Part shown: positions 25,918 through 36,424 of the stretch, one piece after another
Position numbering within the stretch: the stretch's first letter is position 1
How the letters are laid out: each line of letters opens with the position of its first letter
NCBI RefSeq assembly: GCF_046630445.1
Contig: NC_092340.1
Span: 362,990,001-363,054,000, forward strand
Direction of reading: 5' to 3'
Origin: Rutidosis leptorrhynchoides
Taxonomy: Eukaryota; Streptophyta; Magnoliopsida; Asterales; Asteraceae
Length of the DNA stretch: 64,000 nucleotides
Notes under the pieces: model-generated
The model's database searches: none
What the model saw: only the letters and a program-made list of their open reading frames with translations
What the model was told of the DNA's origin: nothing
Program-made: the position numbers and the translations under genes

Positions 25918-26410
25918 TGTTGGTGCATAAATCCCGAGTTCTATTACGTTTATTGTTCTATTTGTTATGTACTTGATATTTCAGTCATATATGTACGTGG
26001 ACACTTATACTTTGTGTTTATGATGCTTAGTATAATGTCGTGAATAGGTCAAGCAGTCGGTTGGCTGCTCAAGACCATCGACCGATGGTAGGGACCATCG
26101 GTCGAGGGACTGTCACCATCGGCCGAAGGTCCCCGACCACCGGCCGATGGTCACTGTATTTAGTATAAATACGGGTTTCGTGGTTTTGTGTTAGGTTACA
26201 CACCATAAACCCTTAGGCCGTCGTATTACTTGCTGCTAATCATCCCAAAACCCTTACCAACCGAATACACAGTCTTAGGCATCGATTCTATCAATTATTC
26301 ATTGGTTAATTCGATCCCGTTAGTCTAATACGTATTCGACTCATTCTAATTAGTGTTTCCGCCATTAATCTAGATACAACGTATGATCTAAGGTCCTAAC
26401 TACATCTTCA
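25918..26410 (+). repeat. Sirevirus 5' LTR
   Basis: It starts TGTTGGTGCATAAATCCC and ends CTACATCTTCA. It carries the palindrome array and TATA box described separately. It is followed after three bases by the tRNA-iMet primer-binding site. Confidence 0.97.
26072..26170 (+). promoter_or_regulatory. Sirevirus LTR promoter: four palindromic 16-mers and TATA box
   Basis: The units are at 26074-26089 (ACCATCGACCGATGGT), 26094-26109, 26115-26130 and 26137-26152, consensus ACCATCGRCCGATGGT, spaced about 20 bp apart. GTATAAATA follows at 26163-26170. The TATA box and its position in the LTR indicate the U3 promoter. The palindromes are candidate protein-binding or hairpin sites. Sireviruses of maize are known to have palindrome-rich LTR promoters, which supports the reading. 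The right LTR has the same array at 40909-40990. Confidence 0.75.
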
Positions 26411-26413
26411 AAG

Positions 26414-26426
26414 TGGTATCAGAGCG
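26414..26426 (+). other. Sirevirus primer-binding site (tRNA-iMet)
   Basis: TGGTATCAGAGCG starts three bases after the LTR end and is complementary to the 3' end of initiator tRNA-Met. Confidence 0.95.
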
Positions 26427-26940
26427 TTGTGTTGCTGATCCATACGTTTTTGAGTCGAATTTTTGATTTTTGTGATTAGGGTTTGTGTCAAAACGGGTTT
26501 CAATTAAAAGGTTGGAACTTTTACGTTTAAATCCAGTGTTTTCGAGTGTTTTTGTGTTCAAAGGTGTTTTTGTGAAGTTTTCATCGGTTTTGTTTGAGTC
26601 CAGAAAGTTAGAATCAATCAAAATTTGAGTTTTGGCCAAAAACCCTAGTTTTTTTCTGCCCAGATACGTAAGAACTACCCTCGGCCGATCATCATTGACC
26701 ATCGACCGAGTGTCTTGACCTTCGACCGATAGTCACTCACACTCGACCGATCGTCTTAAGTTGAACCGGAGGACAGTTTGTGATAACCTTGAACCGTTTG
26801 TCTAGACCATCGACCGTTCGTCCTTAGACCATCGACCGATTGTCTCAGTCCTCCGACCGATCGTCTCAGTCCATCGGCCGATCCTCTTTTAATCCAGAAT
26901 AATTTAATTAATCCATAATTAATCTCTTAATCAGTTAATA
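26427..26940 (+). promoter_or_regulatory. Sirevirus 5' leader with a second palindrome-half array
   Basis: No gene is present. Between 26676 and 26885 there are about nine degenerate copies of the LTR palindrome unit, such as GACCATCGACCGA and CGGCCGATC. Many keep only one arm plus the CGACCGAT core. They sit between PBS and gag in the transcribed leader, so they could act in RNA (hairpins, packaging) or in DNA. Confidence 0.65.
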
Positions 26941-28968
26941 ATGTCTGATACAAACGAGAAATTAACAAACGAATACAGTGCACTTGTTATTGCACCCGGA
27001 ATCCAAAGACTATTATTAAGTGAAAGTGAATCAGGATCTAACAATAAAGTTCCGAGGCTTGAAAACTTAAAAGACTTTTTAGAATGGAAAGTTAGGTTTG
27101 TGATTTACCTTAATGGACAAGATTCTCGACTTTGGGAGTGTATTGAGACTCCTTTTGTTTGGCCATCAGGGGCTGACGGTGAACCTAAAGAAACTCATGA
27201 TTTTGATCCCGCAGAACGCGAAGGGTATAATCTTGAGTGTCGGTGTTATGCTCAGTTAACGCAAGCCTTGTCTAAGGAAATCTTCGGTCAGTTTAAGAAC
27301 CGTTATAAGACGTGCTATACTCTTTGGCAGGCTATTGTGTCCGCAACTGAGGGTACTGCTACTTATAAAGCAACTAAAGGTAAAGTGTTGAAGGATGAGT
27401 GGAAGGTGTTTGCAGCCCTTCCAACAGAAACTTTGAGCCAGACCTTAGAAAGGTACAGGTTATTGGTTGCCGAGATGACGGATTATGGGATTGAGGTAAA
27501 AGATGATAAGGCAATAAAAGTCTTGGCACTTGGTCTTCCTGAGAAGTGGGATTATGAAGTAGAGAAGATCCAAAACCTATATGTTGCTTCTGCACGTCCT
27601 TTGACATTGACTGCATTTACTTCAAAGTTAATGGAGAAGGATATTCAGGTTGAGGCCAAAAGGAAAAGGCTTGGTACTGTAGCAGCCAATGTCACATCTA
27701 GTGCTTCTTCTTCTGGTCATGCTCCATTGCAGACAGCGTACATCACAGCAAATGCAAATCAGATATCTGAACCAAAGTCACAATCTGGTTACTTTAATGC
27801 CAAAATACAGAACTCTACAATTAAGATGATTGAGGACGTTCCGACTCAGCAGACTCAGATTCCACCTCAGACTCAGAGTCCTATGTTTCAAACTGAAAAT
27901 ATCAGGAAAAGATCTATTGAGTCCATTCAGGAGGACATGGCTTTAGCTGCTATCGTTGTTAACTCTTACAACGATATGATTAGTGGACAGGTTCTTAACA
28001 ATCATCTCGAGAATGAAGATTATGATCAGATCGATGAAGATGAGCTAGAGAGGATGGACATTCTGTACTGTATGGGTAGCATTGTTAGGCGTGCAAGGAA
28101 GTATTTAAAGAGAACTGGTCAACGATCTTTGAGTTTAAACAGGGATTCTAAGTTTAGTTTTGACATGGCGAAGGTTAGATGTTACAACTGTGATGAACTT
28201 GGTCACTTCAAGAAGACTTATACTAGACCACCAAAGGCTGGTTATCATGATCCTTTTCTTAGTACAACCATCTCAGTGACTCCCCAACACGTCATTGTTG
28301 AGAAGGAATCATCTGGTTCTGCTCAACCTAAAGCCTTAACTGGTTCCACAATATATCCTGATGAAGTTTGTGACTGGTCTATTCTAGTTGATGCTCAGAA
28401 AGCTAATGTTGTATTTGTGGGAAAGAGTCCGGCTGAAATTGAGGAAGAAAGAGTAGTTCGAAGAAGAGCAGGTTGTAAGGGTAAAGATAATCCAAACTGC
28501 ACATGCTATGTGTGCAAGTGTGATGCAAGGTTAAAGAGAGCTGAGGAGCTTATGAAATGGTGTTTCAGAAAGAGGGTTAAGGAACAGCTGTATGATAAGT
28601 TCCGGAAAGCCAAGGATTTGTCAGACATTGAGTTTACTACTGATCCATCCGATGAAGAAGAAGGTAAAAGTTGTCATGAGGGTACCTGGTTCAGAGAAGA
28701 GTTGGGTCATTTGCTCAACCGTGATTTTGTGAGTGGTGATAAGAAAGTTGTGACGGTTCAAAGTCAAGTTAGTTCAGATAATAGTGAGGGTAAGGAAGGT
28801 TATGAATCTGATTATTCGGACAGCACAAGTTCGGAGTACGAATCAGAGTCAGATGCAGAATCACAGGATGGAAGGAATAACTATGCTTTTATGGCTAATA
28901 CTTCCAGTAACGATAAGGTATGTACTGATTCAATTTCTAAATGTGCTTATTGTTTTGGTTATGAATAG
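26941..28968 (+). CDS. gag: Sirevirus gag, first segment (ends at in-frame TAG)
   Basis: The ATG at 26941 opens a 675-residue frame. Residues about 35-250 form a copia gag core of UBN2 type (LENLKDFLEWKVRF ... LPEKWDYEVEKI). A zinc knuckle follows at about residue 418 (CYNCDELGHFKKTY), in which the last Cys of CX2CX4HX4C is Tyr. A Cys cluster comes next at about 520-550 (CTCYVCKC), then an acidic Ser/Glu-rich stretch. The frame stops at TAG 28966-28968 but continues in phase beyond. The 51 bp before the stop begin with AAG|GTATGT and end in ATAG, like a very short intron. Role: capsid and nucleic-acid binding. The start is chosen as the first ATG in the gag frame after the leader. Confidence 0.9.
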   Translation: MSDTNEKLTNEYSALVIAPGIQRLLLSESESGSNNKVPRLENLKDFLEWKVRFVIYLNGQDSRLWECIETPFVWPSGADGEPKETHDFDPAEREGYNLECRCYAQLTQALSKEIFGQFKNRYKTCYTLWQAIVSATEGTATYKATKGKVLKDEWKVFAALPTETLSQTLERYRLLVAEMTDYGIEVKDDKAIKVLALGLPEKWDYEVEKIQNLYVASARPLTLTAFTSKLMEKDIQVEAKRKRLGTVAANVTSSASSSGHAPLQTAYITANANQISEPKSQSGYFNAKIQNSTIKMIEDVPTQQTQIPPQTQSPMFQTENIRKRSIESIQEDMALAAIVVNSYNDMISGQVLNNHLENEDYDQIDEDELERMDILYCMGSIVRRARKYLKRTGQRSLSLNRDSKFSFDMAKVRCYNCDELGHFKKTYTRPPKAGYHDPFLSTTISVTPQHVIVEKESSGSAQPKALTGSTIYPDEVCDWSILVDAQKANVVFVGKSPAEIEEERVVRRRAGCKGKDNPNCTCYVCKCDARLKRAEELMKWCFRKRVKEQLYDKFRKAKDLSDIEFTTDPSDEEEGKSCHEGTWFREELGHLLNRDFVSGDKKVVTVQSQVSSDNSEGKEGYESDYSDSTSSEYESESDAESQDGRNNYAFMANTSSNDKVCTDSISKCAYCFGYE

Positions 28969-30306
28969 GAAATTGAAAGACTTGAATGCGTTATTTCTAA
29001 GCTAAGTGAAATACCTGTTACTTGTGAGACCTGCCCTAAACTTAGGACTGACCTTAAGAACCTAAGCTTAGAAAATCAGACCAACAAGAAGAACTATGAA
29101 GATTCCCTTTTCTACCTTAACAAACAGAAAGAATATGTTGAGGTGATTAAGTCTCTAGAAAACCAAATAGGTCACATGAAATCAACCATTAGATATGATG
29201 AAAAGGTGATCACAATGTATTTAGGGCAAATAGAGACTCTTAAGGCTGAAAAGGATTCTTTTAAGTTAAAATATGAGTCTGAGAAAGCTAGAATAGATAA
29301 CTGGCAGAGGATGTCGTATGTGACTCAGACTTTTAATCATCCTAAACGGGAGGGTCTGGGATATTCTGAGGTTGCACCACCTCTTATGGGTGAGTATGTT
29401 AATAAGCCCGTAGAGAAGTTTAAGGAACCAGTGGTGGAACCACCATATGGTAAACCTAAGGAGACCCCAGTAGTTAGTGCTAGTAAGGTTGTTGATTCTA
29501 AGAACCCTACAGAGGTTGTTTATGAGACTGAGTCTGATACTGACATAGACACTGAGAAAGATAGCAAACCATTTGTGCCAGTGACTAAGCCAGTTACGAT
29601 TCTTAAGAATCCAAAACACAGTGAGAATAGGAGTGAGAGTCTTAAGACGCCGACAAAGAGTGTAGAAAGGCCCAAACAGAGTAAGAAAAAGACCACTTTG
29701 TCTACTCCTATTAAGTTTGTTAAAGAAAATAATTCAGGAAAACAGCAGGTTAGTGTTCCTAAGGTAGAACAACCACCTAAAGGTGGGAGTTCTAATTCTG
29801 AGAAAGTGTCCAAGTATGTTCCGCCTAGTCGGCGTCAGACTGTTGAAAAACAGGTTTTGACACCCCCTACGATTAGACAACGTACTGAACAGCCTAGGAG
29901 ACAGTTTTCACCGATTAGACGCAGGTTGTTTAACGTTAATGATTTTGATAATGTTAACTGTTTCAAATGTGGGAGGCTGGGACACAGGGCTGTGGATTGT
30001 GGACCCATTAGACAGACACCCCGCAGGAAGATTGATCTCAGCCCAAATCGTTCTTTTTATAGAAGATCATCTTCTCCTGTGCACAATTCAAATGTGAAAG
30101 TAATTGATTCAAAGGTTTTTCAAACTAACGATTATTATAGAAAACCATTGCCTAAAAATACAGTTTGGAGACCAAAATCTGAGGTGAAGGGTGTTCAACG
30201 TCCTGCAGGTCCTTCGGGATCCAAGGGACAATGGGTGGAATTGCCAGTTGTTGGCATTGACGGGAAACCCACTGCCATTAGGGCATGGGTTGCCCTTTCT
30301 AACTAA
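28969..30306 (+). CDS. gag: Sirevirus gag, second segment: coiled coil and intact CCHC zinc knuckle
   Basis: This is the in-phase continuation of gag after the TAG, running to TAA at 30304-30306. It starts with a Leu/Lys/Glu-rich coiled-coil region (to about 29290). A Pro/Lys/Ser-rich basic linker follows, then an intact zinc knuckle CFKCGRLGHRAVDC near 29958-29999, and a tail ending PTAIRAWVALSN. There is no independent ATG near its beginning, so it is probably expressed as part of gag by readthrough or splicing, or it is dead in this copy. The tail resembles the usual C-terminal end of plant sirevirus gag, so the TAA may be the natural gag terminator. Confidence 0.8.
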   Translation, partial: EIERLECVISKLSEIPVTCETCPKLRTDLKNLSLENQTNKKNYEDSLFYLNKQKEYVEVIKSLENQIGHMKSTIRYDEKVITMYLGQIETLKAEKDSFKLKYESEKARIDNWQRMSYVTQTFNHPKREGLGYSEVAPPLMGEYVNKPVEKFKEPVVEPPYGKPKETPVVSASKVVDSKNPTEVVYETESDTDIDTEKDSKPFVPVTKPVTILKNPKHSENRSESLKTPTKSVERPKQSKKKTTLSTPIKFVKENNSGKQQVSVPKVEQPPKGGSSNSEKVSKYVPPSRRQTVEKQVLTPPTIRQRTEQPRRQFSPIRRRLFNVNDFDNVNCFKCGRLGHRAVDCGPIRQTPRRKIDLSPNRSFYRRSSSPVHNSNVKVIDSKVFQTNDYYRKPLPKNTVWRPKSEVKGVQRPAGPSGSKGQWVELPVVGIDGKPTAIRAWVALSN

Positions 30307-32445
30307 TCCTCTTACTTTAATGTGCAGGTCGCCTACAATCCACGCTGCAGTACATGGATTGTTGATAGTGGGGCGTCCAGGCACATGACAGGGAACTTGT
30401 CCTTACTTTCTAATGTGAAAACAGTGGATGTTGGACCGGTTTCTTTTGCTGGTAGTGAAGGAGGGTTTATTACTGCTCAAGGTGTAATCGCGAATGAAAA
30501 TGTCAGCTTTGATAAGGTTAATTTTGTGGAGCAGATGTCAAACAATCTGCTTTCAGTCTCTCAGGTTGCTGACAAGAAGTATACAGTAGCATTTGATGAT
30601 AAACAATGCTATATTTTGAAGAAAGAATTTGTTATTCCGGAAGACATGATTCTGATGACTGCTCCCAGATGCAAGGATCTCTATATCCTTGACATGCGTA
30701 AGGCTCATGTAAAGGAAGCTACTGGCCATCAGGCTTTCGTTTCTAAAGCTACTGAACAAGAGTCTATCATATGGCACAAGCGTATGGGTCATTTGAGTCT
30801 GAGGAAGATGAACAATCTAGTACACAATGGATTAGTTGATGGTGTTAATCTTAAAAGTTTTCATATTCCTGATGTGTGTCTTCCATGTAAACAGGGGAAA
30901 CAAACGAAAAAGTCACATGCTACCAAAAAGCATCATTCTGTTAACATTCCTTTGGAGCTGTTGCATATGGATCTCTTTGGTCCAGTCAACTGTAAAACTC
31001 TCACAGGAGAATCCTATTGCTTGGTAGTTACTGATGAATATTCACGTTTTTCTTTGGTGGTGATGTTGAAGAATAAGTCGGATACTTTTGAGCATATTAA
31101 GGTGCTGATTCTAAAGCTCGAAAGTTTATATAAATTGAAAGTGAGAAAGATTCGTACTGATAATGGTACGGAGTTTAAGAACAATCAGATGCTGCAGTTT
31201 TGTAACGAAAAGGGGATACAACAGCAGTTCAGTCCTGCTTATACACCACAGTCAAATGGTGTTGCTGAGAGAAAGAACAGGACTTTGATTAAGACCGCAA
31301 GAACAATGTTAGCTGATTCATGTCTTCCGATTGCCTTCTGGGGTGAAGCTGTGAGTACAGCGTGTTATGTTATGAACAGAGTTCTTGTGTTGAAACGTCA
31401 TGGTAAAACTTGTTACGAGCTGCTGCATAAGAGAAAACCTAATATTAAACATTTCGAACCCTTTGGCGCACCTTGTACTATTTTGGTACGTGATGCTGGA
31501 GGAAAATTTAATTCAAAGGTTGTTTCTGGTATCTTCTTGGGTTACGGGAATCCGAACAAGCGGGTGTACAACAATGAGACAAAACATCTGGAAGAACAGT
31601 TTGAAGTTGATATTCAGCGCAATGCACCGCCTCGTGTCAGTAAAGGTTATGCATGGCAGTTTGAGTATGATAAGCTTTTTGATTCATTCAATCTTCCACC
31701 AGGTGCTACAGAGGAAGAACTTCTGACTCAGATATTGTTTGATTCTCGGAATTCTTCAGAAAATGTTATCACTAATCCTACGCAGGTTCAGAATCCGGTT
31801 TCTAGCGTGCAACTAAGTCCACAAAGTGTTCAAGGTAATCTTGAGTCTAATGAGGACGGGGTAGTTGATACAGATGAAGATAGTGAGTTAGATGATGATG
31901 TGGAACGTACAGTATTGACAGAGAGACATCTGAATCCTCTATATAACCAACCATCTACTGTGACTGATCCAGAACAGATAGCAGATGCAGGAGGTGTACG
32001 GAGATCGAATCGTGTTATTCTGCCACCAAAGCGTCTGGCAGACTATTATGTGGATACAAGAGGACTGCCTAGTGTCAATCCTCCTCAAACTACTACATCT
32101 GGGGCATCCACGTCAGGAGTTATCTCTACATCCGAGGTTCCCACGGTTACTGAAAATATGACTGCAGTTGAAGATGTTCAAAGTGAAAGTGCGAATTTGG
32201 TGACAGCTTTTTATTCATCATTGAACAAGACAGGGAGAGTGTTTGTTCATGCCCACTCGTGTTATGTGTGTCAAATCGAGCCGGAAGATGTATACGAAGC
32301 TTTAAAGTACGATGAGTGGGTAAGTGCTATGCAGGAAGAGCTGTTGCAATTTAAACATCTTAAGGTTTGGAGGTTAGTCAATCCACCGCATGGTTGTGTA
32401 CCCTATGGTCTTCGTTGGGTTTTGAAGAATAAGAAAGATGAGTAG
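30307..32445 (+). pseudogene. pol: Sirevirus pol, proximal part: protease, integrase, linker to RT (ends at in-frame TAG)
   Basis: The frame is the same as gag. It opens after the TAA with no good ATG. The nucleotides before GTC-GCC-TAC (30328) read CTAAC...TTAATGTGCAG, a branch-point and acceptor-like sequence. Protease active site WIVDSGASRHMTGN lies near 30355-30396. The integrase zinc-binding region is IIWHKRMGHLS and CLPCKQGK. Integrase catalytic residues are all present: HMDLFGP, RTDNGTEF, NGVAERKN. A variable integrase-RT linker follows, then the RT start. TAG at 32443-32445 lies in the RT entry region and the frame resumes in phase, so this is best read as a nonsense mutation. Confidence 0.92.
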
Positions 32446-33879
32446 GGTATAGTGATTCGTAATAAAGCTAGATTGGTGGTTAAGGGATATCAGCAAATCC
32501 CGGAAATTGACTATGATGAGGTTTTTGCTCCAGTTGCGAGACTGGAGGCTATCAGGATTTTCTTGTCCTTCGCGTCCTATATGGGTTTCAAAGTTTATCA
32601 AATGGATGTGAAGAGTGCGTTTTTGTATGGTGAGATAAACGAGAAAGTGTTTGTTGAACAACCGCCTGGTTTTGAGGATCCGCATTTCCCAGAAAAGGTG
32701 TATCGACTAGAAAAGGCGCTATATGGTCTACACCAAGCTCCTAGAGCTTGGTATGCAACGTTGTCCAACTACATGCTTGAAAATGGTTTTCGGAGAGGTG
32801 TCATTGATCAGACACTTTTCATCAAGAAGAAAGGACAACATCTTATGTTAGTGCAGGTCTATGTTGATGATATTATTTTCGGGTCTACAGATCAGAGTAT
32901 GGTTGATGAGTTCGAGAAGGTTATGCAACGGAAGTTTAAGATGAGTTCCATGGGAACTATTAAGTTTTTCTTAGGTTTGCAGGTAGCTCAAACGGATAAA
33001 GGCATCTTCTTACATCAGACGAAGTATGTTGCTGATATCCTTAAGCGCTTTCAGGTAGATACAGAGAGACCAGCTAAGACTCCGTTGTCGGTTAATCATG
33101 GGATTTCACCAGATAAGGAGGGTGCTCAAGTGGACCCTACTTTGTACAGGGCTATCATAGGTTCTCTAATGTACCTAACTGCTTCTAGACCAGATATAAT
33201 GTTTGCGGTGTACCTGTGTGCTCGTTATCAGGCAAACCCTAATGTTCATCATATGTTAGTGGTCAAGAAGATTCTGAGGTATCTAAAAGATACTCCCAGC
33301 TTAGGGTTATGGTATCCGTGTGAGGATGGTTTTGATCTCACAGCGTACAGTGATTCAGACTATGGAGGTTGCAAGAAATATTTCAAGTCAACATCAGGAG
33401 GGTGTCAATTTCTTGGTAGCAAACTAGTAACCTGGCAGTGTAAGAAGCAGACAGCAGTGGCTCAGTCTACTTGTGAAGCAGAATATATTGCCGCGGCCAG
33501 CTGTACATCACATGTTATCTGGATACAACAGCAACTACGTGACTATGGTTTGAAAATCTCTAACACCCCTATTTATGTTGATAATACTGCTGCCATAGCT
33601 GTCACTAAGAATCCCGTAAATCACTCTAAAACGAAACATATAGGGATTAAATACCATTTCATTAGAGATTGCTATGAGAAAAAGTTAATTGATGTAGTGC
33701 AAATTGACTCTACAGCCCAAAGGGCTGATCTCTTCACAAAAGCTTTTGATAAACCACGTTTTGAATTTCTATTAAATGAGATAGGTGTTAAGTTGCTTCA
33801 AGATGTAGTTCCTGAAACTGAAATTCCTGAAACTGAGGTTCCTGACACAGAGGAATCTAAGCCTGAGACTGAGTTGTGA
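32446..33879 (+). pseudogene. pol: Sirevirus pol, distal part: reverse transcriptase and RNase H
   Basis: In phase with the upstream pol. RT motifs are NKARLVVKGY, DVKSAFLYG, the linker ALYGLHQAPRAWY and the catalytic YVDDIIFGSTD. RNase H motifs are AYSDSDYGG, STCEAEYIAA and VDNTAAIA, ending with the sirevirus-typical FTKAFDKPRFEFLL. The C-terminal tail holds a short degenerate PETE repeat before the TGA at 33877-33879. The active-site residues look intact. The only defect seen is the upstream TAG, so enzyme activity could be preserved if that stop is suppressed. Confidence 0.93.
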
Positions 33880-36170
33880 ATGGTTAGAAACTGCTTGTAG
33901 AGTTTGAATAGTTTTGCATGATAGCTTCTAGATCATTTGCATTTTTCGTTTGCATGATAGATTAGTTTTTACTGAAATTTGCATGTTTGCTTATGTTTTT
34001 AGATAGTTTTATGCTTTTGTACAGAGAAAATCAAAAAGCCATAAAAATTGAAAAACCAGAAAAACAAATAAAAATTAAAAAAAATAGAAAATCCATAAAA
34101 AGTGAAAAATCAGAAAATGAGTTGCTTGTTATGTTTGTGGGGAAGTGATTGCAATACTGAACTGACATGTAAGTTGTGAAAAACAAGTAATACAGGATGA
34201 TTGATAATATGTTGGTAAACTTTATTGATCTAATTCTAGATAGAGATGATCACACTAATAACGCGTAAATATCATGATGAGGAAATCGTGGAAAGGTTTA
34301 CAGCGGTTGAGGGTAGTCACCTACTTATCACTGAATATGTACCGAGAAATGATTGAACAGAAACTTGACAGACGGTTGAGGTCTCCCCTACTACGATTTA
34401 TACTCGGTAGCAAAAGGATAATTTTGTGAGTCCCCAAGGTGAGCATATTTTGTCTAGGATGCATACTTGTTTCTATTTACCTTTATTACTTGGACCGAAA
34501 TCCAACAACATACATATCGGGTACCCAAAGGGAGGTGTTTTCTCTAAAAGGGTTGAGAAGTGCAATTTTGTATCACAGACACAGAATGATTTTTAAAAGG
34601 CAACATCATCGGGTTCTAGATTTCCACATACGAAGATTGGTTTTCCGTGCAGTTATAACAAATGTCAAAGACAGTGGTGCGTCATCATTATGTTTAGTTG
34701 TAATCATTTATTTATTTATTTTGTTTATGTATTGTAAGGAGAAAATGCAACATCAGAAAATCCAAAAAAAAAAAAAAAAAAAAAAATTGCAAGTTATGGA
34801 TTGTTTATGTTTATTTATGTATTTATTTCAATTTGTAAATAACATGATGCACTACATAGCTGCAAGAGAATCATGGATCAAGAATTGAACAGAGTTTCAG
34901 AGATTTCTCGGTTATCAATGTTTGAGACAACATACATTCCAATCGGAGACTTATTTGAACGATTTCGTTATCTACATCCGAGGGGGAGAATTTATCAGAT
35001 CATCAGATATAGAGAACTTAAATCATTTAGTTCACATCTCAATTAGTGAACTTTACATCTTTTGTCTATGATATGGGATTGTGCCTATTGACCTGGATAG
35101 AGGGAATATCTTCTGGAAGGTATCTTAGCGTTCCATCACTCAAATATATATATCATTCCATCCATCCAACACCATACATCATACTATTTCCGTTTAAGTA
35201 TGGGGTTTATAGCGGCCGGTATGCGTCCTTAACAGAGTATGCAATAAATTTGAGATTAACAATGTTATCTGAAACGAAAGGTATAAGTTTAAGGTAGAAG
35301 CCAAAGGCTGACAGGGTTGCTAGAAACATCGTGAGATGGTTCTGTTCAATAGAATCGAAAGTACATTGATGTGATAAGAGGACAGCGTCAACAGGTTTGT
35401 GCTCAATTGTTCTACCCGAGAAATCGTGCGATCTCAAACGAGGACTGACTTTGTGATGTAAATCTGACATTGAAAAATGTTAAAGTAATTAATCTAACGT
35501 GATCATCGAAGTCTAGGGTGAAAGTTGATGAATGTTTATTGATATATTTGAAGGTTGTTCTGTATATGCTTTAATGAATAAGTTCGTGAATGAACTATGG
35601 AATAACATGTCAATATAGTTCAGTTCTGATCCCCGAATCAAAAAGATTCAATTAATTTTATATGCCAACTCACAAAAAGATATGTTATTCTTCTGAAAAT
35701 GTGACTGATGATAAGCTGTATTATTTGTTCCTATGCTGATAACATCATGATTTTGTTAATGTTAATGCTTTATGAAACTGATGTTAAAGGTTTATTATCC
35801 ACAGATCTAAAAGGTTAAATGTTACTGATTATATCTGTTATTATATTGCTGATCATGATACACTTGATCTTGTACAGTTATTTGCTTTGTGTATTTGCAT
35901 GAGCATGCATTTCTGAATTAGTTTGCATTCATGTGTTAGTTGCATGTGCATTTATATTTCATCTTTTAAGTCCACAACTCAGTTCTGGGTAAGGTTTACT
36001 GTGAAAGGAACCTTAGGTTTCTTATTGTTTTGAATATAAGTTGTTTTGAGCTTAAAGGAACAAAGCGTGATGTTTTTTTTATTGTGGAGATCAGTCCCAG
36101 GGGGAGTTAGTGTAAATGGGCAAAAGTCTGATATTGAAAAGTGTTAAGTTTTAAAAGTTTTCACATGTCA
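33880..36170 (+). other. Non-coding spacer between pol and accessory module
   Basis: I see no credible gene in this 2.3-kb stretch. An A-rich tract of AAAAATTGAAAAACCAG-like repeats runs from 34020 to 34120 and a poly(A) run of about 23 lies at 34766-34788. A long purine/A-rich stretch directly downstream of pol is a possible 3'-end or secondary plus-strand priming region. Short open frames here have low coding quality. Confidence 0.6.
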
Positions 36171-36289
36171 GACCACCGGCCGACAGTCTTTACATCCGGC
36201 CGATGGACTCAGACCCTCGCCCGAGTGTCAAGACCATCGGGCCGACGGACTTGACCATCGACCGATGGTCACTGACAGGGTATAAAAGG
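36171..36289 (+). promoter_or_regulatory. Internal promoter candidate: palindrome array plus TATA box
   Basis: Five copies of the LTR palindrome family occupy 36171-36270, the last being GACCATCGACCGATGGTC (36253-36270). TATAAAAGG follows at 36281-36289. The join GATGGTCACTG plus about 10 bp to TATA is the same arrangement as in the LTR promoter (26145-26170). I infer a second promoter that drives the accessory ORFs independently of the full-length RNA. No transcript evidence is available to me. Confidence 0.6.
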
Positions 36290-36424
36290 ACCCAGCGACG
36301 AACGGGTCAGTCACTCTGGCCAAAATTGTGTGATTTTACCCTAATTTTCTGAAGTTAAGGAGAAAGGTGTTGATCCAGTTTTTATTATTCATCTTTTCTT
36401 TGTGATCTTAGCGCCGTAAACAAG
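36290..36424 (+). other. Predicted non-coding leader exon of the accessory module
   Basis: From the TATA box to a strong splice donor (ACAAG|GTAACA, GT at 36425-36426) there is no ATG. The following intron contains several ATGs, which would inhibit translation if it were retained. Start of transcription is expected near 36310-36320. Confidence 0.5.

Noticed and set aside
26072..26154. CRISPR-like array of short palindromic repeats
   Set aside because: Spacers are 4-6 bp and similar, repeats are inside an LTR promoter of a plant retroelement, and no Cas genes are present.
32443..32445. Splice acceptor at the third in-frame TAG of the sirevirus
   Set aside because: The upstream sequence is purine-rich, without a pyrimidine tract or branch point; a nonsense mutation is the simpler reading.
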